In this document: one piece after another, positions 34,719 through 45,317 of the stretch
Numbering within the stretch: the stretch's first letter is position 1
Layout of the letters: the number at the start of each line of letters is the position of its first letter
From: Nereocystis luetkeana
Taxonomy: Eukaryota > Sar > Phaeophyceae > Laminariales > Laminariaceae
Reading direction: 5' to 3'
DNA: 64,000 nt
NCBI GenBank assembly: GCA_031213475.1
Contig: JARUPZ010000007.1
Location: forward strand, 3,033,586 to 3,097,585
Made by a program: the position numbers and the translations under genes
Notes under the pieces: model-generated
What the model was told of the DNA's origin: nothing
What the model saw: the letters and a program-made list of their open reading frames with translations, nothing else
The model's database searches: none

Positions 34719-34806
34719 ACCTTTGAAGACTGCAGTCCCGTTTTGGGGGCACCTACTTAGAATTTGACTGGTGTGTCCCGAAAACAGGACCGCAGTTCTA
34801 AAAGGG
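34719..34806. mobile_element. piggyBac-like MITE, copy P3
   Basis: Arms CTGCAGTCCCGTTTTGGGGG and GGACCGCAGTTCTAAAAGGG. Target sites eroded (GAAC on the left, TTAT on the right). Confidence 0.75.
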
Positions 34807-34839
34807 TTATACCTACTGTCAATGTGTTACCTACTGAGC

Positions 34840-35155
34840 TATAGGGGTAAAATATCGATCGACTACCCAGGCCAGGGTAATCCTTATAGCACTCCCCCCC
34901 CCTCTAAACGGCGGGATATTTGGGGCGTCGGTATCGTATACACTGCCGTACGCTGACCTACCCGCTTCGTTTTAGTACCTGAAACCAGGGGGATACGTCT
35001 TTAGGGACCGCACGCGCAAGCGTTTCTATAAAAGATACTTTCGGTTCCTAGTGAGATTCGAACCCGTGTCCTCGGCGACGTCAAATGTAAAGGTGTTACC
35101 TACTGAGCTATAGGGGTAAAAGATCGATCGATTACCCAGGCCAGGGTAGCGGTTT
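34840..35155 (-). mobile_element. tRNA-derived SINE family S1, copy b
   Basis: Reading leftwards: ATTACCC-containing head, box A TAGCTCAGTAGG, box B GGTTCGAATCTC, body, and the terminal GGATTACCCTGGCCTGG head again near 34885, where a partial second head begins. The A and B boxes fit an internal RNA polymerase III promoter derived from a tRNA. Arranged head to head with copy c. Confidence 0.8.
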
Positions 35156-35156
35156 A

Positions 35157-35440
35157 GGATTGCCCTGGGCTGGGTATTCGATGGGTCTTTTACCCCTATA
35201 GCTCACAGTAGGTAACACCTTTACATTTGACGTCGCCGAGGACACGGGTTCGAATCTCACTTCGAACGTTTATTCTACATTATCATTTGCGCGTGCGTCC
35301 CTAAAAAACAGATCTCCCTGGTCCCCCAGGTAATAAAACGAAGCGGGTAGGTCAGCGTACGGTCGTATACGGTACCGATGCCCCAAAGATCCCGCAGTTT
35401 CTAAGGATTACCCTGGGCTGGGCAATCGATCGATCCTTAC
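35157..35440 (+). mobile_element. tRNA-derived SINE family S1, copy c
   Basis: Head GATTGCCCTGGGCTGGGTAT, box A TAGCTCACAGTAGG (35199-35212, with a 2-base CA insertion), box B GGTTCGAATC (35247-35256). The body runs to GATCCCGCAGTTTCTAAGGA, followed by the start of another head. About ten bases separate it from copy b, which points the other way. Confidence 0.8.
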
Positions 35441-35447
35441 ACGATTA

Positions 35448-35558
35448 TTCCGGGAGACCATAGTTAATAGGACCAAATATTGTTAGTAAAAATAGGGAAA
35501 TATATATATATAGGGTTGTGTGTCTACCGCAGGTCTTATCTACTACGGCCCCCCGTAA
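35448..35558. mobile_element. TA-flanked MITE, copy M6
   Basis: 111 bp, termini TTCCGGGAGACCATAG and CCCCCGTAA. The length differs from 105 mainly because of an expanded ATATATATA run in the middle. Confidence 0.85.
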
Positions 35559-35628
35559 TAAGAAGAAAGTCCTTCGAACCACCAATACGGCACACACACG
35601 TGAGCGACAACGCGGGATCTTTTACGAC

Positions 35629-35714
35629 TGCGGTCAGTCCCGTTTTGGGGGCAATCCAGTCAATTTTAAATTGGTTTTTCCACAGAACGGAAAGGAATTG
35701 TAGTCCTAAAAGGA
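35629..35714. mobile_element. piggyBac-like MITE, copy P4 (degraded)
   Basis: Right arm TGTAGTCCTAAAAGGA is followed by TTAA (35715-35718). The left arm is eroded to GCGGTCAGTCCCGTTTTGGG. Confidence 0.7.
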
Positions 35715-35718
35715 TTAA

Positions 35719-36590
35719 CAAGAAAAACACATGGTACCAGGTATCATCTACGTGTGTCCCAAGTAACATCTTAATAACAACGTCAGTCAACACTGCCTGC
35801 CCAGGGAATAACCAGACAATAACGGGATAATCATCCCCGCCCCCCTCCCGCCCCCCAGCCCGCCGTTGTGCTCGTTCTCTTATTTTGGTAGGATGCGTGG
35901 TTGCGCCTCTCTTCTAGTTTTAGGTGCTTGTTGGTGTAGTGAGACATGAAGCTTTATACCAGGTACGATACTCCCTAGACTCGGGGGAAAATACCCTCCC
36001 CCACCCCACCCACCCTCTTAGGATGAAAAAACGGAGACAGAAGTCTGAGTCCATTATATACCGGTATACATTATACGTCAGGTATACATACATTATATAT
36101 ATATACCTGGTATATTATATGGAAATGTATATAATACTGCCGCGCTTTTGTTCTGGAGAGTTCTTCACTTTACTTTCTTCTGTTATTTTAATATTAATAC
36201 CTGGTAGTCGTTTTTTAGAACAACACTACACACTACACATTGATTGTCGGATGGCAAGCATAATAACATACACTGATCTTGATGTGTATACTCCCGCCGA
36301 GTACAACCCGCCACGTATACGTATGTTTTTCATATACTATAATGCTTGCTGCATGTACCAACCAACCAATGATTGATGCAAGAAAAAGAAAAAGCGACTA
36401 GATTTACCTTCAACCACAACGTAACAACACAGCAGGAGGAGGAGAGTGTGATGATGTGATGAATGAAAAAAAACGATCTCATTCACCAGATCTCACAGCT
36501 GATGATGACGTTTTTCTCTTTCAAAATCTGGCAAACAACCACAACAATAATAATAACACAACAACAACAGCAGGCAGCAGCAGCTGGAGT
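35719..36590. other. Intergenic, several scars
   Basis: Contains four exact TACCWGGTA motifs (35735, 35957, 36104, 36198). At 36242-36257 the last 15 bases of the non-LTR element 3' end recur (TTGTCGGATGGCAAG), followed by CATAATAACA. This may be a minute 5'-truncated insertion. No gene seen. Confidence 0.5.
36104..36112. repeat. TACCWGGTA scar in a TA run
   Basis: TTATATATATATACCTGGTA continues as TATTATATGG: the CCTGG core interrupts an otherwise TA-rich run, as expected for an event at a TA. Confidence 0.8.
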
Positions 36591-36770
36591 TTTTTTTTTT
36601 TTTTTTTCTCATCCCATTCATTATCTTCGCACATCTTCTTCTCTCTCTCCTTCCAACTCGTAACTCAGATCCGGGGTCACATAGCAGGCTCTTCTCCCCC
36701 CTTCCCGCTACGGTACGTGCCTTCATTTTTATCGCGAGAAGATTTCAGCCTTTTCTTTAAGCAGCAGCAT
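36591..36770 (-). mobile_element. SINE family S2, 3' fragment
   Basis: Starts with a T run (the poly(A) tail read from the other strand), then CATCCCATTCATTATCTTCG and AACTCGTAACTCAGATCCGG. It is near-identical to 43868-44040 and to the reverse of 61080-61240. Truncated before the tRNA-like head. Confidence 0.85.
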
Positions 36771-37084
36771 ACATAGCAGAATATCGAGGTTCCAGAAAGT
36801 GCGGGAAGGGCGGGAAAAAGGATTGTCGGTGGAAAATTGAGCCGTTTTTTTTCGCGGTGCGGATTGTATATACCAGATATTGTATTATGAAGTACATGAT
36901 GATACTGATTGATTGTCGGCTCATTATACCCACTCACTCACCACTCACTCTCAATAAATATGTCAGATACCGGTATTATATACACAGCACAGACAGGATG
37001 ACCTGATATGTTATGCATCATCTTCCAAAGAGATACCCACCGCGGTAAACTACTACTAGCAGCTGCTGTATCAAGATACATACA

Positions 37085-37241
37085 AATACATGCATACATA
37101 CATACATACATACATATATACATACATACATACATACATACATACATACATACATACATACATACATACATACATACATACATACATACATACATACATA
37201 CATACATACATACATACATACATACATACATACATACATAC
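37085..37241. repeat. CATA tetranucleotide microsatellite
   Basis: About 38 units with one TATA interruption near 37118. Open frames of repeated YIHT or MYVC peptides across it are artefacts. Confidence 0.95.
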
Positions 37242-37345
37242 AAACCCAGGTACATACTTACTGCTGTACGAGGTGTGTTTTAATAAAAAACTAAAAGAGT
37301 ACGTCAGCTGTGAGTTCAACCGATCGGCAGATCGATCAATACTCA

Positions 37346-38465
37346 TGTTAAGATCACGGAGAGCGGGACACTTTGTATACCTGGACAGGTCTGCCTATTA
37401 AGCCGGCACTCGTTGGTACTCACGTTGATGTTCGCTTAGAGATAGAAGAGCCACTTTATTCCTTTTGTGCACGACGGAGACTGGGACCACGCTCGTGCCT
37501 CTCTGGAAAACCCCTGGTTTTCCACCTAAGATACGCCTTCCAAGTACTACAAATACGTTCCCAGTGCCAGAACCCAGGTAATTACCGGGCTTTCAGCCTC
37601 ATACAAAGCAGTATCATAACACTAGCCCACTCTGATGAGCCGTATATGCAGAATTATGGGAAATTCATGGAAACCCCGATTCCACAACTCACTATAACAT
37701 GAGTCGAAGATGCGGCTCCTCAAAACCCACTCCCACACCTCTGAACGGCAAGGCAACGAAGCCGGCAAAGTACGTAAAAAATAATGAAAGGAAGCGTAGC
37801 CTCAAGGGGCAGGAAGAAATCGTCAACGAAAAACCATCGCCATGTCACCCGCGACGGGGGGGGGCGAGGGAGATACAGGGAAAGTGAAAAGGGAACAACA
37901 ACATAAAAAAAAGACGAGAAGAAAAATATCTCGGAAGATATCAAGAGACATCGCAAACCCAGCCTACTACTCGGGAAACGTATCCTGTGCCACAGTGAGT
38001 GGCACGATTACCCAAACCAGCCCCGACACTGAGCGGAGGGGGGGTAGGCAGGACAGAATACGCAAAAAACATCCCTAACCAAGCGCAAGAAAAACACTCG
38101 AACAAACAACCCAGGAACACACCTGCTAGAAGAAAAAATCGACCCGAAAAGTCGGAAGACGTCAACAACGAGAAAGACCACCGCCCAAATCCAGGAAAAC
38201 GTCAAGAAAAAAAAAATCGAGCGCAGCCAAGAAGCGAAAATCAGCTATCCACGGCGGCGCCTCGAGATTCTTGTCTACGTTACGCTGGACCCCCCGTGCA
38301 TATGCGCTAGCCAAGTGAATTTGGAGACACCAAGAGCCACGTACAGCTCTCGTCGAAGTCGTGTAGCGCGCCGGAGAAAGATGAAGCTTGATCGATCCCG
38401 GGTCGTCCAAAAATCGAACTAAATATACTCCATCCGTGGGCGTAGTCGCGCTGATTTTCCCGTCA
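37346..38465 (-). mobile_element. Chromodomain LTR element fragment, G4 (C-terminus plus LTR)
   Basis: Reverse complement of G2 16510-17663. On the minus strand it opens with a polyprotein tail (38410-38162: IKLHLSPARYTTSTRAVRGS, WCLQIHLASAYARGVQRNVD) followed by about 1 kb of LTR ending GATCTTAACA at 37346. The block VQRNVDKNLEA matches VVHNVDESRGA of G1, confirming that the protein extends past the Tudor-like domain. It is truncated just upstream of GKISAT at 38465. Confidence 0.8.
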
Positions 38466-39149
38466 TAACAATAAACTCAACTTTGCAAGCTGCGTGAACC
38501 GTTCGCGCGTTTTCCATTATTTCCCTAGCGATTGACTGCTGTACTGGCCGGTGACTCCCCTGGATACTACCACCTGCACCAGGCAGGGTCGACGAGACGA
38601 TAATACCTGTACCATTTCGTACACTGAAATAGCAGATCGACACGCGAAGGTTTATAAACGAAAAACACACGTACGTACAGCGTACGTACGTACGAGGTAC
38701 GGTACGAGTTCAATAGTTTGTTGTACAAAAAAACTGGAATCTGCGCCACATATTATACGAGTAACACTTGGCAATTTTGGGCGCCCCCGTCCACAAACGA
38801 AACGGAATGAACGATGAAATAAAAAACAACCGGAGGATCTCCCAGGGCGTCGGGGAGGAGACCCGGGAACGGGACGCGCCCCAGGGCCTTCCTTGGCGAC
38901 ACCACAGGGGAAGTGGCGTGCGGGGTCTGCTGTGTAACGCTACAACTATGGCACCGGGCGGTACGCTTTCCACGTGGACAAGGGCGCCACGTGCTTCACG
39001 CCCGTTGTGTGGTGGAGGCCCTTGCGAGAGGTGCAGCACCCTAACCTCTCCGCTGCCCAGCAGCCAACTGCGGGGCACAACATCCAAGACGGGAAGCACT
39101 GCAGGCAGCGGTCCAAGCGGACCCGGGGCTTCGTAATCGGGCCGCGAGG

Positions 39150-40214
39150 ATGGGAGGGGGGACCATAGGTGACGAGGACCTTCGCAGCCGGGGGCTTTGG
39201 TACGGGTGGGACCAGAACAGCTTGGGCATAGGGCCACCACTTGATGCCGTTTCCTTGGATGACCTGAGCCAACGTTTCGCAACCGGGAAAACAGTGCAAC
39301 CGCAGTTGGCTGGCGCACACGCGCGCATTAGCATTCACGTGCTCGGCATCCTCAACCACGCTATGGGTGAGCACAGGCCGAACCGAGAGTCGGCGACGCC
39401 GAACTCGCTCCTACGGGCGATCAAGCTATGGTACCTCATGCCAGCCCTGCTCCACTCACCGGACGGCCGAATCAAGAGGCGACAGAGGTTCGGGTTGGTG
39501 GAGAGCGGGGATATAGTACTCCTGCTCCCATGGCTGATAGCATTCACCAGGGGAGGGGACCTGAGGCGACGGGATGCCGCCCAAGAAGATTCGGAGGAGA
39601 CGAAGCTTGAACGGGCGTCGTCGGCGTGTCGCCACGCAGGAGGGGTCAAAGTGGCAGCTCGCAACCTGCTAGCAGAGCCACGATCAGCTGGAAACGAAAC
39701 GACGTGGAGCACACTGGTGGCCAAGTTCCTCTCCGAAGATCGCGCCGCAGTGTCCGCGGCGGCGGCGGCTGCGGTGTTGGCGACCGCAACCGAGGTGGAA
39801 GACGGAAACGCCCCTCCGTGGCGCCCTGACGATGAGTACGCCTCCGAGGTGCTCTTCGACGTCATCAGCTCCCGCAGTGCCCTTTCAGGCCCCGGAAACG
39901 ATGGTCAACGCTTTGCGCACCTGCAATCCATCATCCACACCGACATCGGGCGGGAAGAGTTCGGAAAGGGCATGACAGCCTTCTGGCGGAGAATCGTCGA
40001 CGAGCCGGACGCGTTCCCGCCAGAATTCTGGCAGCTCTTCTTGCAGTCGAGCCTCACTGCCTTGGGGGAAAAGTGCCGGCCGGTTTGCGTGGGCATGACA
40101 TGGAGGCGGCTCATCACCGCGGGGGCTATGCGACAGTGGCGGCCGCGGTTGGAGGAGGTCAACCGAGAGGTGGGGCAGTTTGGGGTCGCCGTACCCGGAG
40201 GAGTGGAGGACTGA
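39150..40214 (+). pseudogene. Conserved upstream domain, copy B
   Basis: A 354-codon frame matching copy A residue by residue: IGDEDLRSRGLWYGWDQNSL, RAIKLWYLMPALLHSPDG, LSGPGNDGQRFAHLQSIIHT, then KCRPVCVGMTWRRLITAGAM. The last two blocks resemble the region before the fingers of non-LTR reverse transcriptases. The zinc-finger region lies just upstream (38900-39080: CGVC, HVLHARC, CPAANC) in other frames. The frame ends at a stop caused by a deletion of about 7 bases near 40207 relative to copy A. Confidence 0.85.
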
Positions 40215-41269
40215 GGGCTAGGACGTTACACGAGACGGGCAACTGGGTCGTCCTAACGGACTGCTCCAACGCCTTCTACACGGTTAAACGGACGGCGGTG
40301 CTTGAAGAGGCGGCCAACTGCGTTCCAGCGCTCACGCCGTTTGTGGCGAAGTGCTACGGCACAAGACCCGCCGACGTGTTTTTCCGGATGGACTCAGGGG
40401 AGACCAGGACGATCGCTTGCTCCAGCGGTGTCCAGCAAGGGGACCCCATGGGGCCAGCAATGTTTTGTCTGGCGTTGAGACCAGGGCTGAAGCGTTTCCG
40501 ACAGGAGTTCGAAGGAGAAGGAGTGGAAGCCTTCGCCTACATGGACGATGTATCTCTCGGCCTTATGGGGGTCACGGCCAACACGATTAGAGCTTTTGCC
40601 TTCCTCCGGCGAGAGCTAGACGACATCGGCATTGTGGTCAACCCCGCCAAGACCGTAGCACTACCACCCAAAGGACACGTCCCGACGGCGGAGGAGATAT
40701 CGCTCCTGGAGAGCGTTGACGTCCGCATCGCAGACGAAGGAGGGGTGACGGTGGTTGGTGTCCCGATCGGCTCGGATGAATACGTGCTGGGGCGAGCAAT
40801 GGAGGTAGTGAGGGACGGAGGCTCGGACCGCCTTGCACGCTGCCTCGCTAACATGCCAGACAAGCAAGCGGCGGCCCTCATCACCGTCGAATCCCTCGGG
40901 CAGGGGACGGGCTACCTCGAAAGGGCTCTGGACCCGGGGCTGTCACTCGAAGCATGCCGAAGGGCCGACAACGGGGCTCAGTGGGCCTACGAAAATATCC
41001 TAGAGCTACCGGGAGCGGCGGACGCACAGTCGTTTTTCCAGGAGGGGTGCCCGGCCAGCCAACTGACTCTAAAACCCTACCAACAAGCCCAAGCACGCCT
41101 TTCTACGGGAGCAGGAGGGTTAGGGCTGCCGTCGACGGAAGCGAGGCGAACGTCTGCCTCCATTGGGAGTAGGGTGGGCATCCTGCCGGAGGTTCTAGCA
41201 GACCTCACGGGCCCGCTAGGAGGGAGACAGGGTAAAGAGGGGTCTCCCTCATTCGAGCATCATTGCTGA
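40215..41269 (+). pseudogene. Reverse transcriptase domain, copy B
   Basis: Continues the protein in a new frame: LTDCSNAFYTVKRTAV (motif A), SGVQQGDPMGPAMFCLAL (motif B), AYMDDVSLGL (motif C, YMDD at 40538-40549), then PAKTVALPPKG and the thumb region. All catalytic aspartates are present, unlike copy A. The domain would copy element RNA into DNA at a nicked target. A frame change near 41220-41270 separates it from the C-terminal nuclease. Confidence 0.92.
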
Positions 41270-41309
41270 GCTCGGGGGCAGCCTGCGAGAGATCAGGGAC
41301 ACGTGGGGC

Positions 41310-42437
41310 GTGACAAAAGAAGCAATGGAGGGCATCGTCCCCGAATCCTGGCTGGAATGGAGCATGGGTGCAGAGGGGGACCTGATCCCAGGCCCCCCTG
41401 AAGCCGACATGCTGGCGGCGCATGATGCCGTAACCACCAACTCCCGGAAGGCTCAACAGAGGTTGGGCAAGCTGGTGAATCAGGGTCGACACGCTGCACA
41501 CACAGCTTCGCTGAAGGGGCTACCGGAGATTGCACGCCCACCTGGACCAGGCGACCCGCTGGGGGGGAGCGAGACCAAGGCCTTCGCCAAAGCTCGCTAC
41601 AGGAGCCTACAAGGAGCAGGAGCCACTGCTTGCCTTCGGGCGAGGCCAACAGACTCGCTCCGTGTCATACCAGCAGAGGAGTTCGTGGGCATGGGAAGGC
41701 GCTTCATAGGCATCGAGGAGCACGTGGCGGTGAGGTGCCCCTGCTGCGAGACAGTCGACATAGACACACGCCACGCACGCATCTGTCCCAGAGCAGGGGT
41801 ACAGGTGAACCAACATCAACCGTTGGTTCACGCGATCTCCCGCACGCTGAAGCGGCTGGGAATCCCTCACCAAGTGGAGAGCGGCGAACCGTTCACTGCA
41901 GACCGGAACCTGCGGATGGATATCGTTGTCTGGAGAGGAGGTCTTCGGGACGCTCCTAACAGGGAATACAGGGAAAAGTCCATCCTGCTGGACGTCACCC
42001 ATGCAGACCCGCAAGCGCAGGTCCACCTGCGAGGAGGCAGCGCTGATCATGATGGATCAGCTGCCTCTACCTCCGAGGCGCGCAAGCGCCAACACTACGC
42101 GCGTCCGGGACATGTGTCCTTCGACGAGCGGAGCCACAAGCTAGCCACCTTAGCGGTGGAAAGCTTTGGGCGCCTCGGGGTAGAGGGCAGCAACTTCATC
42201 GACCAGCTGGCAGCTAGCGTCGTGGGGGGGAAGGATGGTGGGTCGATGGCAAGGAAGGGGGTAGTGAAGGAGCGCCTGCTCCAAATCGTCTCGGTGACCA
42301 CTCAGGTCGCCATTTCGAGGAGGGTGTCGAGGTTCAAGTTTCAGCTTAGGGACCGCCAAGAAGGAAGAAGGAACAGGGGAGGGAGGGACGACAGACCCAC
42401 ACCGATGGCGTGGGGATGGAGCTTGGATGCAGTTTAG
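41310..42437 (+). pseudogene. Zinc knuckle and restriction-like endonuclease, copy B
   Basis: A 375-codon frame. Zinc knuckle RCPCCETVDIDTRHARIC (C-x2-C-x8-H-x3-C) near residues 135-155. Nuclease: RMDIVVWRGGLRDA with its Asp, SILLDVTHADPQAQ with the second acidic residue, then ARKRQHYARP supplying Lys and Tyr. The fold is the PD-(D/E)XK type used by R2/CRE-like elements for first-strand nicking. All listed key residues are present. This segment itself is uninterrupted, but upstream frameshifts detach it from the RT. Confidence 0.88.
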
Positions 42438-42628
42438 GATTTAAGGCTAGAACGTAATGAGAAGGAAGGAGCAAATACAGCAAATAGAGTAGACAAGCCG
42501 AAAGTTGGCACGGAAGGGAGGTAGACTTGGTGCATGGGTTTCCTTTTGTTTCCGAGGTTTTCTTCTTTCGGGAAAGTTATGAGTGATCCATGTTGAAGAT
42601 CATGCTGCACATTGTCGGATGGCAAGAG

Positions 42629-42859
<231 letters not shown>

Positions 42860-42860
42860 A

Positions 42861-43867
42861 TGGATGGATGCGAATCGAAAATAAAATCAAGTTCGGATCG
42901 GATATCATAAAATATAACATCACAATCTTATAGTGTACGTATATACCTGTGGTATATATATATACGCCCCGCGTACGCACACGCACACACCCTGGACGAC
43001 TTCCCGAGTCGAATTAGCTAGGAAAAATCTCGTCGATATCTTCTTTCCGTGGGATAGACAGACCAAGCGTACGAGTACCGCTGCTTGTTTGTGTTTGCAC
43101 GCTCTTCTTCTCACCGTTCGTTGTTGTCGAGAAAATCACCTTTTTTTGCTTGAAAATCGTCCGATTTGTTATACTACTTTTTTTTTTTAATCATCACTTT
43201 CCACTTTCCAGCCTAAAAACTCGTACCAGGTACGTCGTAGGAGGTCTTACCCTCGACGACCTTCTTCTGGGTATTGTCAAGCCGTCCGTGGTCACAGAGG
43301 TGTCTATACCCTTTTCTCCCCCCTAGTACGTGCCTTTATTTTTTGTCGCGCATATAGGGCACAGCATTCCCACTGCTCATCGATTTTCATAGCTAACTCA
43401 CGCTCGCGCCGCGCTTTCCGCTTATTAATCAATTTCTTTCATGCAAGAAAAAGCCCTTTCTACGAGCATGCACTCGGTGGGGCTTGAACCCACGAAATTG
43501 ATCTTGATAGGCAGGCGGACCACCTACCAAGCCACTACGTACCAGGTTTGTACCAGGTATTATTATTATAAGAATAATATTATGGCGCGTCGTACTTATT
43601 ACACATCATGCGGGGTATATACACCTGATTGATAGCCTGTGCATAATAATGTGCTGCGCTGCTGTGTACCAGGTATTAGATACGAGCGTCACCCAGGTAT
43701 TCATGTCGTATGTATCATACCAGTACCACCAGGTATAGATACCGGGGCGTGTGGACTACTGTGTGGAGTGGGCCTCGTTGCGATGAGAGTCCCCGTGGGC
43801 CATGCGCATACTACGCGCTTGCATGCGCATCTATAATATCTGGAATCTTCCGAATACATATTCGTAC
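42861..43867. other. Intergenic, with scars and a tRNA-like relic
   Basis: Contains exact TACCWGGTA at 43224, 43551 and 43667 and several variants. A 30-base S2 fragment lies at 43320-43350. No protein-coding exon recognised. Confidence 0.45.
43470..43537 (-). other. tRNA-like sequence (SINE head or tRNA relic)
   Basis: On the minus strand, box A-like TGGCTTGGTAGG and box B GGTTCAAGCCC are at normal tRNA spacing. The T arm pairs perfectly (GTGGG with CCCAC). The acceptor ends do not pair, so I do not call a functional tRNA. Confidence 0.5.
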
Positions 43868-44150
43868 GTTTTTTTTTTTTTTTTTTTTTTTTTTTCATCC
43901 CATTCATTATCTTCGCACATCTTCTTGTCTCTCTCCTTCCAACTCGTAACTCAGATCCGGGGTCACATAGCAGGCTCTTCTCCCCCCTTCCCGCTACGGT
44001 ACGTGCCTTCATTTTTTATCGCGAGAAGATTTCAGCCTTTTCTTCCCTCGTCGACTCGCATCGAATCGTGCCTACCCACGCTGCAAGGCGCTCTCAACAA
44101 TTGAATCCCTTTTTTTTATTTTTGCAAATAAAGTCAAAGTCCGACCCGTG
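43868..44150 (-). mobile_element. SINE family S2, 5'-truncated copy
   Basis: T run at 43868-43895 is the reversed poly(A) tail. The body matches 60960-61240 in reverse up to CAAAGTCCGACCC at 44150, where the tRNA-like head should begin but is absent. Confidence 0.85.
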
Positions 44151-44525
44151 TACGTGAATCGCGCCTGTTCGTGGAACGAGTAAGTTGGAAGTTCCATTTT
44201 AATATACTGTAGGTTCGATCTATTTTGTGATTCGCAGTTTCTTCATCCTTTTTCGTTGTTTTTGTGCGATTTTTTTCGTCCATTCCATTCTCTCTTCTTT
44301 TAATAACGGTCAGTCATAATCATGGGGTTTGCACTTTTTTCGTGGCGCAAGCAGCTGCCTCACAGTTGTCAATAGAACAGACCCAGAGAGAGACAATAGA
44401 CAAGCAACACACCCCCCGGCCAGCACAACCCGTTCAGGGCGCGCGCGCGCATCAGGCACCCAGCTTTCTGCTCCGCCGACTCGCCACGCCAAGCAAGCGG
44501 ACGGCGGGCTGCCTGGTACGTCGCC
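44151..44525. other. Upstream of the TPR gene
   Basis: No exon recognised with confidence. Earlier exons of the TPR gene could lie here, but no splice-consistent frame joins 44526. Confidence 0.4.
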
Positions 44526-44698
44526 ATGACGAAGCAGATGCTGATGGAGATGGTGCGCGAGGCGAAGGCGAAGCGGGACTACCGAAAGGTATAATACTCT
44601 CCTTCTTGCGTTTCCATAGATGACTCTGACTGAGAGACTGCCCACAGCAGTATATATTTTACCGCTTGTTTTCTTTTTCGCACCACACACCACACTGC

Positions 44699-44739
<41 letters not shown>

Positions 44740-45317
44740 GCCGCTGCTGCTGTTTTCTATCATCATTCGGAGAGGACACGATGTCTCGACCCTCTCAGCA
44801 GGACCAAGCAAGGTGCTCCACGAGAGGCAGCATCTAAGTTTTCTCTCCGCACTGCCAGTAGCTCGCAGGTGCAGGCAGCAATCTCTCATCTCTCTCAGCC
44901 CACAACAGCCCTCGGCAATCCAACGGTGGCGAACTGACTGCTCCCGTAGGCTTGTGTGGGCTCGAGTAGCGGAGCCGAATCTTTGTTCAAATAAATGCCT
45001 ACCTCCTGTGCATAGCGAAGACGAAGTCGTGGCGGCAGCCATATTAGAGCTTCATAGCGCTCTCCCGCCCAGGTGCTAACCCGATCTGCTCTGTCGCCTC
45101 CCTCCTGCCTGTCCATCCTCTCTTTCTTGGTGTGATGCATTTGCAGGCCACTGAATACCTCCAGCGTGTTCTGGCAAGGTACCCTGAAGACAAGCAGGCG
45201 TGGGAGGAGCTTGGGCAGTGCTATCTCGAGACGGGAAGCCTGGAGAATTCGCTGGAGGCCTACCGACGAGCGGTGGCTCTAGTGAAAGGCGACGAGGGAG
45301 GTACTTCTGGAAAATAA
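44526..45317 (+). CDS. TPR-repeat protein, two exons
   Basis: Exon 44526-44588 (MTKQMLMEMVREAKAKRDYR then K) ends at donor AAG|GTATAA. Exon 45147-45317 follows acceptor TTTGCAG and starts ATEYLQRVLARYPEDK. Both junctions are phase 0, and together they give 77 residues to a TAA. The product holds two tetratricopeptide repeats. The first spans the junction. The second has the signature W, G, Y, G and A positions in AWEELGQCYLETGSLENSLE. TPRs form helix pairs that bind partner proteins. With no other domain visible, the specific role is unknown. Further exons upstream are possible, since 77 residues is short for this class. Support comes from phase-matched splice sites and helical continuity. 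Confidence 0.75.
44699..44755. repeat. CTG trinucleotide repeat in the TPR gene intron
   Basis: About 14 uninterrupted CTG units, then CCGCCG and three more CTG, inside the 558-bp intron (44589-45146). CTG repeats of this kind are prone to length change. Confidence 0.9.

Noticed and set aside
37370-37385. TACCTGGAC at 37377 as another scar
   Set aside because: The homologous LTR at 17630 reads ATCCCTAGAC with the same length, so this resemblance arose by substitution and not insertion.
37008-37401. Open frames of repeated YIHT and MYVC peptides
   Set aside because: Produced by the CATA microsatellite in all registers.
43470-43537. Functional tRNA gene
   Set aside because: The T arm and promoter boxes are good, but the acceptor stem does not pair and the anticodon arm is weak.
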